The translations under genes and the position numbers were made by a program. A stretch of DNA of 64,000 bases, taken from assembly GCA_937949615.1 (NCBI GenBank), contig CALEDQ010000028.1, forward strand, positions 124,001 through 188,000. Reading direction: 5' to 3'. Within the stretch, counting starts at the first letter, position 1, and each line of letters starts with the position of its first letter. Below the pieces are notes generated by a model that ran no database searches, had not been told where the DNA came from, and worked only from the letters and a program-made list of their open reading frames with translations. The stretch is from an uncultured bacterium (GTDB lineage Bacteria; Muiribacteriota; Ozemobacteria; Ozemobacterales; Ozemobacteraceae). Shown one piece after another: positions 44,121-51,196 of the stretch.

Positions 44121-45198
44121 TGAAGCGGAAATTGATAATGTCTCCATCTTCGACAATGTATTCTTTTCCTTCAAGGCGTGCCAGGCCGGCAGCCTTAACT
44201 GCTGCCATCGTGCCCTTGGCTACGAAATCTTTGTAGGCAACGACTTCAGCTCTGATAAAGCCACGTTCGATGTCTGAGTGAATCTTGCCGGCTGATTTCT
44301 GGGCATTGGTGCCGCGCTGCAGCGGCCAGGCACGGACTTCGTCTTCGCCGACCGTGAGAAAGCTTATGTAATTGAGCAGGCGATAGGCTTCTGAAATGAG
44401 GCGGTTGCGGCCTGATTCTTTTATGCCGTATTCTTCAAGAAAAATGGCTTCTTCTTCGGGCGAAAGAGCCGAGATTTCCATTTCTGTGGCAGCCGAGATA
44501 AGCATCGGTGACCATTTTCGCTGCTGACATGCCTGTTTGAAAGCGGCAACTACCGGGTCTGACTCATTTTTGAACTGCTCGTCCGAACAGTTGCCGACCA
44601 GCAGCAGCGGTTTCTGGGTCAGGAACCGGTAGCAGCGCAGACTGTGTTCCTGCTCATCGGTCAGCTCAATTTCAGAGATAAAACGGTTCTCTTCGAGAAC
44701 TTTCTTCAGGTTTTCCATGAGTTCAAGCTCTCTTACCAGTTCGGGCTTTTTGCCGGCCTTCATTTCTTTGTTGAGGCGCTCGATTTTATTGGTAACCATT
44801 TCGAGGTCACTGAAAATGAATTCGAGGCAGAGTTCTTCAAGGTCAGCGGCCGGGTCGATGCGGTTGTGAATATGGGGGATCTCTTCGCTGGCAAAGAGCC
44901 TGACAACCAGCATGACGGCGTCACAGATTCTTATATTTGCCAGAGTTTTGCTGGCCGACTTGCTTTCGGCGCTGCTGATACCGGGGATGTCTGTGAATTC
45001 AACGGTTGCGTAGGTGGTTTTTTTCGGTTTGAAAATGGTGACAAGGTGGTCGATGCGCGCATCCGGAACCTTGATGATGCCGTTATTGATTTCGTCTGTC
45101 TGTGCCAGATAATCGCGGGTCTGAGCTTTGGCTCTGGTGGCCATGTTAAAAATGCTTGTCTTGCCAGACATCGGCAAGCCGGCTAATCCGATTTTCAT
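44113..45198 (-). CDS. ychF: Obg-family P-loop NTPase YchF
   Basis: 361 residues, the usual length. A ribosome-associated ATPase (OLA1/YchF) linked to stress responses. The P-loop is GLPMSGKTSIF (5-15); the G3 region is FTDIPGI; a helical insertion follows (about 135-205). The G4 region reads LVGNCSDEQ where many YchF have NVDE, so the base-recognition motif is divergent. The C-terminal TGS domain (about 280-361) ends GDIINFRFNV. It is the first gene of a three-gene operon with the PP2C phosphatase and the methyltransferase. Its promoter is probably at 45233-45241. Confidence 0.9.
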   Translation of the reverse strand: MKIGLAGLPMSGKTSIFNMATRAKAQTRDYLAQTDEINNGIIKVPDARIDHLVTIFKPKKTTYATVEFTDIPGISSAESKSASKTLANIRICDAVMLVVRLFASEEIPHIHNRIDPAADLEELCLEFIFSDLEMVTNKIERLNKEMKAGKKPELVRELELMENLKKVLEENRFISEIELTDEQEHSLRCYRFLTQKPLLLVGNCSDEQFKNESDPVVAAFKQACQQRKWSPMLISAATEMEISALSPEEEAIFLEEYGIKESGRNRLISEAYRLLNYISFLTVGEDEVRAWPLQRGTNAQKSAGKIHSDIERGFIRAEVVAYKDFVAKGTMAAVKAAGLARLEGKEYIVEDGDIINFRFNV

Positions 45199-45232
45199 CT
45201 GCTGCTCCTGAATGCTATAAATTTCAGGCTGT

Positions 45233-45241
45233 ATGATAGCA
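45233..45241 (-). promoter_or_regulatory. Possible extended -10 of the ychF operon
   Basis: On the minus strand, TGC followed directly by TATCAT. The -35 is poor. It lies between the terminator of the upstream transporter gene and ychF. Confidence 0.4.
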
Positions 45242-45263
45242 TAGACCGGCTTCGAACGCTAAT

Positions 45264-45300
45264 AAAAAGGGCGCATCACCGGTTTGGTAATGCGCCCTTT
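45264..45300 (-). terminator. Terminator of the nucleoside transporter gene
   Basis: On the minus strand, AAAGGGCGCATTACC pairs with GGTGATGCGCCCTTT (15 bp with one wobble), loop AAACC, followed by two more T. Confidence 0.82.
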
Positions 45301-45312
45301 GAGAGGTCGGTA

Positions 45313-46662
45313 TCAGATCATCATGCCCGCGATATTAGCAGTCAGGAAAGAGGCGAAGGTGCCGGCAATGAGAGCTCTGACGCCAAGCTTGGCGAGATCG
45401 CCGCGTCTTGACGGAGCAATGCCCCCGATGCCGCCAAGCTGAATACCGATTGAGCCCAGATTGGCAAAACCGCACAGAGCATAGCTGAGAATGACTCGGG
45501 TGCGCATTGCCAGTTCAACCGGCTTGCCATCGACGAGAACGTTCCCATTGAGGTAACTGGCAAGATCAGCATAGGCAACAAATTCATTGAGAACCGTTTT
45601 TTTGCCGAGCAGGGCGCCGGCAATCGAAATGTCCTGAACCGGAACACCGAGCAGCCAGGCAAACGGTGAGGCGATCAAGCCAAACATTGAATCGAGAGTG
45701 TTATATTTTGTCAGCCCCACGAGGTTGGCAAACATGCTCCAGAGGTGGTCGCCCATGGCAATCAGAGCAATAAAGCCGATAAGCATGGCCGCGACGTTGA
45801 GCGCCAGGCTCATGCCTTCCGAGCAGCCTCTGGCTGTGGCGTCAATCACGTTCTGGTCGATCTTTTCAATGCGAAGTTCAAGATTGCCACTGGTGACCGG
45901 AACTTCGGTTTCTGGAACCAGCATCTTGGCAAATACCATTGCTGCGGGCGCTGACATGACTGAAGCCGCTACCAGGTGCCCGGCGATACCGGGAATAGTG
46001 TCTTTCAGCATGCTGACATAGCCAGCCATAACGCCGCCGGCGATGGTGGCCATGCCACCGGTCATGACACAGCAGAGCTCTGAATAGGTCATTTTTTCAA
46101 CATAGGGTTTGATAACCAGAGGAGCTTCGGTCTGACCGACAAAAATATTGGCGGCGGCGCTGAGAGACTCGGCTCCAGAAGTGTGCATCGTCTTCTGCAT
46201 GACCATGGCAACGTAATAAACCAGGCGCTGCATGATGCCCAGATGATACATGATGGCCATGAAGGCAGAAAAGAAAACGATTGTCGGCAGAACATTGAAA
46301 CCAAAAAATGCGCCTGTGCCTGCGGTCAGCTGCAGACTGTTGAGCTGTGCCGCAACTTCGGGAGCGGCTGAAGGGTTTGAGACGGCTACCGGCACCACAA
46401 ATTTAACCAGATTGCCGAAAACGAAGCTGGCACCCTTTTCGGTGAAGCTCAGCATTTTTACAACCGCGTCGTTGAGATAGCCGAAAACGGCCTTGCCTGA
46501 ATCGGTTTTCAGAATCAAAAATGCAAAAATCAGCTGCAGCAGTATGCCCCAGATAACCAGTTTCCAGTCGATTTTTTTGCGGTCTGTCGATAACCCGTAG
46601 CAGATACCCAGCTGAACAAAGATTCCGAGGAGGCTTGCACCGTATTCTGAAGCGTGTTCCAT
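45313..46662 (-). CDS. Concentrative nucleoside transporter, CNT (NupC) family
   Basis: 449 residues with about ten hydrophobic segments. The core motif AANIFVGQTEAPLVIKPYV (about 160-180) and the N-terminal Gate-like NVLPTIVFFSAFMAIMYHLG are diagnostic of CNT proteins, which import nucleosides with H+ or Na+. The C-terminal half has ALCGFANLGSIGIQLGG, also conserved. Uridine kinase (udk) ~10 kb away would act on its product if it carries pyrimidine nucleosides, which is an inference. It has its own extended -10 promoter (46697) with tandem repeats upstream (46726-46745), and a terminator. Confidence 0.93.
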   Translation of the reverse strand: MEHASEYGASLLGIFVQLGICYGLSTDRKKIDWKLVIWGILLQLIFAFLILKTDSGKAVFGYLNDAVVKMLSFTEKGASFVFGNLVKFVVPVAVSNPSAAPEVAAQLNSLQLTAGTGAFFGFNVLPTIVFFSAFMAIMYHLGIMQRLVYYVAMVMQKTMHTSGAESLSAAANIFVGQTEAPLVIKPYVEKMTYSELCCVMTGGMATIAGGVMAGYVSMLKDTIPGIAGHLVAASVMSAPAAMVFAKMLVPETEVPVTSGNLELRIEKIDQNVIDATARGCSEGMSLALNVAAMLIGFIALIAMGDHLWSMFANLVGLTKYNTLDSMFGLIASPFAWLLGVPVQDISIAGALLGKKTVLNEFVAYADLASYLNGNVLVDGKPVELAMRTRVILSYALCGFANLGSIGIQLGGIGGIAPSRRGDLAKLGVRALIAGTFASFLTANIAGMMI

Positions 46663-46696
46663 TCCCTGTGCTCCTATTGTTTATTGAATGAAGGGC

Positions 46697-46705
46697 ATGA
46701 TATCA
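46697..46705 (-). promoter_or_regulatory. Possible extended -10 of the transporter gene
   Basis: On the minus strand, TGA followed by TATCAT. The -35 hexamer is unclear, as for activator-dependent promoters. Confidence 0.45.
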
Positions 46706-46725
46706 CAACAGGCCACAAAAAGCAC

Positions 46726-46745
46726 CGATAAACATCGATATACAT
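46726..46745 (+). repeat. Tandem 10-mer direct repeat upstream of the transporter promoter
   Basis: CGATAAACAT and CGATATACAT stand head to tail, with one mismatch. They lie about 25 to 45 bases upstream of the -10 at 46697, where an activator or repressor could bind. Confidence 0.5.
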
Positions 46746-46752
46746 CAGCAGA

Positions 46753-46795
46753 CAAAGAAAAACACCGGCATTTCAGTTGAGAAATGCCGGTGTTT
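46753..46795 (-). terminator. Terminator of the VIT/vWA gene
   Basis: On the minus strand, AAACACCGGCATTTC pairs perfectly with GAAATGCCGGTGTTT (46781-46795 with 46760-46774), followed by TTCTTTGTC. Confidence 0.85.
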
Positions 46796-46809
46796 GATCA
46801 TGACATCAA

Positions 46810-49086
46810 TCAGAGATCGATGTTATTTTCTTCGCCATCATCAGGGCTGATTTCGATAATGCGGTCGGCAAACTTGACCACGACTCTTTCACCGGCTGAG
46901 AAGAACCGGGCCAGCACCGGGTATTTCTGGCATAATTTGAAATATGCGTCAGACCAGGCTTTGACCACCAGTTTATTTTTCTCACCCTTGACTTCACTGT
47001 CGACCCATTTGTTGTCGATCAGATAGAAGGTTTTGGCGTCGATTTCCTTCTGAACCGGTGTCTGCAGCACCTGGCGAGTTGCGCCGGAACTGCCTCTCGG
47101 TGCCGGGGCGCTGAAACTCTGCGGGGCCGCCGCTGATTTGAGCGAATTCATTTCTCTTGAAGCACCGACTGCGTCAGCGCCGTCAGAGAGATTCTGGAGG
47201 CGATCTACAGAAAACTTGGCCCGGCTTTCTTCAAATGAGGCCGAGGGCATCGATTCTGGAACCAGTGTCTGGCGCAGATTCGGGCCAAGACTGTCGTTGT
47301 CTTCTAACACCAGATACGAAGTGTAGGGCGTGAGAATGCCGTAACGCTTGGCGAGTGTGATGATCTCGTTCTTTAATTCATCATCGGCACCATTTTTGCG
47401 AATCTGTTCGAGCAGGAACCCGATTTTGCGGGTCGCCCAGATTTTGGCCACAAAGGCATTTTCGCTGGAATTGGCCGGGAATTCAGTTTCGAAATCCATT
47501 TTTACCGGCTGCCCTTTAACACTGCCGGTAAGAGTTATCAGCGCCGGGCCAGGCTTGCTGTAGCGGCCGAGAACGAGAATATTGCTGTCTTTGAATACAT
47601 CGCCGGTTTTGCGCGGGTATATCTGCGAAACTTCGACGTTGCTGAACTGCAGCCCGACGTCGGTCAATACCGGATGGGTCAGCTTTGAAAAAAGTGAAGA
47701 AATCTTGATTTCGAGGTCTTCATCTTCAGAAACATAGTCTGAAACACCGCCGTTCTGGTCGGCGAGATTGTCGATCAATTCTGCGTTAAGCTGGTCGCCG
47801 ACGCCGAATGAGAAGATTCTTATTCCCTTTGTGTTTTTGTTGCCGACAATTTTCAGAATTTCGTCGGGGTCGGTCTGGCCGGCTGTCGGTTTGCCGTCAG
47901 TCACGAAAACGATAAAGCGCGGATTGTTGGATTCGCTTTTGTTTAAGGCATTGATCGCCAGCTCAAGCGCCTCAGATATATTTGTGCCGCCCATTGCATC
48001 GAGATTGCGAATGTGGTTGAGAGCTCCCTCGCGGACCTCGGGCGTCATCTTGGTCATGGCCGGTTTGTATGCTTCGGCTTCGGTAGAAAAATTGCACAGG
48101 AGAAAGCTGCTCGATTCATTGAGTGAATTGATGCAGAATTCAAGGGCTTTTCTGGCCTGAGAAATTTTTGCTCCGGCCATGCTGCCGGAGGTGTCTACTA
48201 CCAGCGCCACGTCGATACTGGGAGTCTTTTCGTCGAGATCTTTGAGTGCCGGAGCCAGCATCAGCATGAAAGTGCCGTCTTCTGTCGGGTCAGGCCGGTG
48301 ACACAGCGAAGTAACCGCAACGTCCTTGCGGGCTACCGAATAATAAAGCACGAAATCCTTGTCAGGGCGAACCTTGTCGGCTTCATAACCGATCACCGCT
48401 TCTTTGTCGCTTTTGCGGTTTACTGAAATTTTATGGGTCGGCGAATAAATCGAGGCGATCGGCAGGTCAGATTTGATGTGAGCCTCGATGGCCACGTCTT
48501 TCATGTCTTCCTGGCTGTATTTCTCGATGTTCAACGGGTATACGTAGCGCACCAGGCCACCTTCCATTTTCAACGCTTCCTGGTAAGAAAGTTTGACATC
48601 TTTGTTGCTCAGCGGATTGATCGGGTAAATACGGGTTTTGAAGATACCCTGACCCATAAATTCAAGAAGACCAGGGTCGCGCATCTGCCTGACGATGTCT
48701 TCATAAATCTTGCGGGCTTTTTCTGCCTCAAGCAGCTCACCCTTGGTCATTTTTCCTTCGATATCCATCGCGAAGTCGCTTATTGAAGCCCCAATCGGCA
48801 GCGGGAAAATGTAAAGCCCCTCGATTACTCTGTTCTCATGATTGTAAAACTTCTGGTCAACCTGAGTTGCCGCAGCCAGATTATTTATCTCGATCTTCAC
48901 ATGATGCTTGGTAACCGAGAGTGGCACGGTAAAATTGTCGACCGGCCTGGGGGGCGGCCGAAAGATAATCTGTGGGTTCGGTTCGATCGGGTCATACGGA
49001 AACACCATACCGTCGGCAAAAAGCACCGACCCTGACAGACAGAAACAGACAAAAATAAACAACGCCAGACAATTGAACTTTTTCAT
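46810..49086 (-). CDS. Secreted VIT and von Willebrand A domain protein
   Basis: 758 residues from ATG 49086 with GGAGG four bases before it; an in-frame ATG at 49110 is rejected. It has a signal peptide (1-24), a VIT (inter-alpha-trypsin inhibitor type) domain (about 38-160) and a vWA domain (about 280-450) with an intact MIDAS, VVDTSGSMAG. A C-terminal beta-rich part and a Ser/Ala-rich stretch (about 635-690) follow. There is no LPXTG-like or other anchor motif. It is probably periplasmic or surface-exposed and binds another protein through Mg2+ at the MIDAS. A palindrome lies just before the Shine-Dalgarno. Its partner is unknown. Confidence 0.85.
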   Translation of the reverse strand: MKKFNCLALFIFVCFCLSGSVLFADGMVFPYDPIEPNPQIIFRPPPRPVDNFTVPLSVTKHHVKIEINNLAAATQVDQKFYNHENRVIEGLYIFPLPIGASISDFAMDIEGKMTKGELLEAEKARKIYEDIVRQMRDPGLLEFMGQGIFKTRIYPINPLSNKDVKLSYQEALKMEGGLVRYVYPLNIEKYSQEDMKDVAIEAHIKSDLPIASIYSPTHKISVNRKSDKEAVIGYEADKVRPDKDFVLYYSVARKDVAVTSLCHRPDPTEDGTFMLMLAPALKDLDEKTPSIDVALVVDTSGSMAGAKISQARKALEFCINSLNESSSFLLCNFSTEAEAYKPAMTKMTPEVREGALNHIRNLDAMGGTNISEALELAINALNKSESNNPRFIVFVTDGKPTAGQTDPDEILKIVGNKNTKGIRIFSFGVGDQLNAELIDNLADQNGGVSDYVSEDEDLEIKISSLFSKLTHPVLTDVGLQFSNVEVSQIYPRKTGDVFKDSNILVLGRYSKPGPALITLTGSVKGQPVKMDFETEFPANSSENAFVAKIWATRKIGFLLEQIRKNGADDELKNEIITLAKRYGILTPYTSYLVLEDNDSLGPNLRQTLVPESMPSASFEESRAKFSVDRLQNLSDGADAVGASREMNSLKSAAAPQSFSAPAPRGSSGATRQVLQTPVQKEIDAKTFYLIDNKWVDSEVKGEKNKLVVKAWSDAYFKLCQKYPVLARFFSAGERVVVKFADRIIEISPDDGEENNIDL

Positions 49087-49096
49087 GCTTCCTCCC

Positions 49097-49115
49097 GTTT
49101 CATGGTTCATGAAAC
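49097..49115 (-). promoter_or_regulatory. 19-bp palindrome beside the VIT/vWA start
   Basis: GTTTCATG (49097-49104), spacer GTT, CATGAAAC (49108-49115): perfect 8-base arms. In the mRNA this would be a hairpin ending next to the GGAGG of the gene at 49086; as DNA it could be a repressor site. Confidence 0.55.
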
Positions 49116-49178
49116 AACTAACGAAATAACATAATTCCGGATTTAAAAAAAGATAAACCGCATCGGATTACATTTAAC

Positions 49179-49207
49179 TTGCGACTGTTAATGCCAGAAG
49201 TTAGAAT
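49179..49207 (+). promoter_or_regulatory. Promoter of the membrane protein gene at 49239
   Basis: TTGCGA (49179-49184), 17 bases, TAGAAT (49202-49207), 32 bases before the ATG. Confidence 0.58.
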
Positions 49208-49238
49208 TCATTAGAGATGAAATAAAGGGTTGGGTTAA

Positions 49239-50852
49239 ATGGGTGCATCGATTCTACAACTTGAACAGGTTCGCAAGGCTATTCAGGAGATTTACCAACT
49301 CCCTGAAAGAACTGAGCCTTATCTTGAGCTGCAAAGAGCAATTCAGGCCTGGGAAAAAGCTGGCGGCGGCGAAGAGGACGACGAAAGCCGGCGTATTTTC
49401 GATGGTCTGCAGAGCCTGCATAATTTTCTCAACAATAAAGGACTTTCCGAAGCCTCTTTAATTTTCTATCTGCAGATAACAGTTTTTCCTGAACTTTATT
49501 TTCCAAGACTGCCAAAGATTCGTTTGCAACATAGGCTAGACCTTGAACTGTTCGCTGACATCCGGCAGACGCTGGCCGGCAAAACCACTGCTGAAAAAAC
49601 CCGGCAGGCATTGTCGGCGTTTGAAGAAAGCTTTCGCCGCGCTAATCTTAACCTGCCGCTTCTCGCTTCAGAAGTTTCTTCGGGCGAATTTCACCGTGAC
49701 GGCAAAGGCCGTGCCGGCGAATTCTTTCGCAGTTTTGCTGAAATTGCGACGCTGCTGCAGGATACCCCTGCGCGCGATACCCCATGGGAGCTGATGAACC
49801 AGCTGGCAACGAAAATCAATAATCTGGTCAGCGGCTTTAACCAGTCGTATCTTTTTCTCAAAGCCCTTGAAACGATCAAGACTGCCAGGCCAGCCGGCTG
49901 GGTGCGCGACGAGATCGTCAGAAATCAGGAATTTTTTCAGAGAAATTTTTGCTGGAAAAACATCGATGATGCGGTAATCGCCGGGGATCACCGGCTTCAG
50001 ATTCATTGGGTCGACCGTGCTCTGCTTTGCGTAAGCGATGAATTTGAAAGAAAATACCTTTTTGATCTGAGAAATCGCGCTGCCAGGAAAACCGGCAGGC
50101 CTGTACAGCCTTATATATTGGCTGGCCTGCTGCTTGCTTTTATTTTTTTTATAATAGTTCTGATAAAATCTGAGCCAGAAACCAGAAGAAGCCTGAATCT
50201 GGATTTTGCTAGAAAAGATCTGATGAAGGCCCTTGGCAGGGGTATCAAAGATGAAAAGCCTGAAAGCCAGGTTGCAGATTCCGGTAATGTCGTTTCTGTA
50301 AGACGCGTTTTCAGTCGATCCGGTCTTGAGGAGCATTACCCGCCACTCAAGCCGCATAGCCGCAAGCTTACTTTACCAGAAGTCAGACATGCTGTTTTTC
50401 AAAGACACCGCCTTGACTTTCTCCAGAAACAGAATCTCGACAAGCTTGAGCGGGAACGTCTTGAACAGCTGGAAAGAGAGTGGAAGGCAAGATGTGACTT
50501 TTATGACTACCAGGCTGAAGATCGTGAAGCTGTATTCTGGGACCTGAAAATCCATGGTCCCAACCTGGAACTCGACGCCAGAGATATTCTAAATTCGTGG
50601 CGATCAGGAGAAGAACAGCATATCAGACAGACAATTGAATCGAATGTCGATCTTGATATAAATAATTCTCTGCATCTGCGGATAATTCTCGACCGGTTAC
50701 GCAGTCTCGGTTGTTTAACCGCTTCTGAAACTCCGAAAGTCTGGGACGAAGAATGCCGCCGGGCCCTGATTGAATTCAAGGCCACGCATCTTTCTATCGT
50801 AGACTCCGTCTGGGATCGCAGAACCCAGGACGCTCTTTTCCCACGGCAATAA
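49239..50852 (+). CDS. Single-pass membrane protein with peptidoglycan-binding-like C-terminus
   Basis: 537 residues, not a known family. Residues 1-285 are helical and cytoplasmic-looking without a signal. One membrane segment (about 287-305) follows. The outer part has a basic, Arg-rich coiled stretch (about 388-420). The C-terminal ~60 residues (IILDRLRSLGCL, WDEECRRALIEFKATH, SVWDRRTQDALF) follow the pattern of PG_binding_1 repeats: a short helix, LxxLG, then TxxAL near the end. The architecture suggests an envelope protein that links the cytoplasm to peptidoglycan. It is monocistronic with its own promoter and ends one base from the convergent gene. Confidence 0.7.
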   Translation: MGASILQLEQVRKAIQEIYQLPERTEPYLELQRAIQAWEKAGGGEEDDESRRIFDGLQSLHNFLNNKGLSEASLIFYLQITVFPELYFPRLPKIRLQHRLDLELFADIRQTLAGKTTAEKTRQALSAFEESFRRANLNLPLLASEVSSGEFHRDGKGRAGEFFRSFAEIATLLQDTPARDTPWELMNQLATKINNLVSGFNQSYLFLKALETIKTARPAGWVRDEIVRNQEFFQRNFCWKNIDDAVIAGDHRLQIHWVDRALLCVSDEFERKYLFDLRNRAARKTGRPVQPYILAGLLLAFIFFIIVLIKSEPETRRSLNLDFARKDLMKALGRGIKDEKPESQVADSGNVVSVRRVFSRSGLEEHYPPLKPHSRKLTLPEVRHAVFQRHRLDFLQKQNLDKLERERLEQLEREWKARCDFYDYQAEDREAVFWDLKIHGPNLELDARDILNSWRSGEEQHIRQTIESNVDLDINNSLHLRIILDRLRSLGCLTASETPKVWDEECRRALIEFKATHLSIVDSVWDRRTQDALFPRQ

Positions 50853-50853
50853 A

Positions 50854-51180
50854 CTACATCATTGATTTCAGGGCGGTCAGCAGAATTATCTGAACGGTCT
50901 GCGTCAATGATTTCAATGGTTCTTTGAGATAAAGAAGCTCAAGCAGAGATTCGGCATTGTCCGGGAAAAACAATTTTCCGAAAACTGTTCCCCCCGATAC
51001 GAATGCCAGAATCCCGAGAGTATAAACCAGAACCGTTTCAAAGCCTGTAAGATCCTTGTCAAGCTTTTTGGCATTACTCAAAACAAATGAGACATAACCA
51101 GCGCAGATCAGAATAACCATTATCAGGGTCAGGAGTTCTGCGTAATCGGGCGCGGCAATGATCGAATACAGCGTCATCAT
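50854..51180 (-). CDS. Small membrane protein downstream of pheT
   Basis: 108 residues with two clear membrane segments (about 15-35 and 48-68) and a hydrophobic C-terminus. ATG codons at 51180 and 51177 are alternative starts, and there is no strong Shine-Dalgarno. It lies 16 bases after pheT in the same direction and may be the last gene of that operon; in many bacteria zapA occupies this place, but this is not ZapA. No family was recognised. Confidence 0.6.
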   Translation of the reverse strand: MMTLYSIIAAPDYAELLTLIMVILICAGYVSFVLSNAKKLDKDLTGFETVLVYTLGILAFVSGGTVFGKLFFPDNAESLLELLYLKEPLKSLTQTVQIILLTALKSMM

Positions 51181-51196
51181 GCGGTTTTCTACTCAA

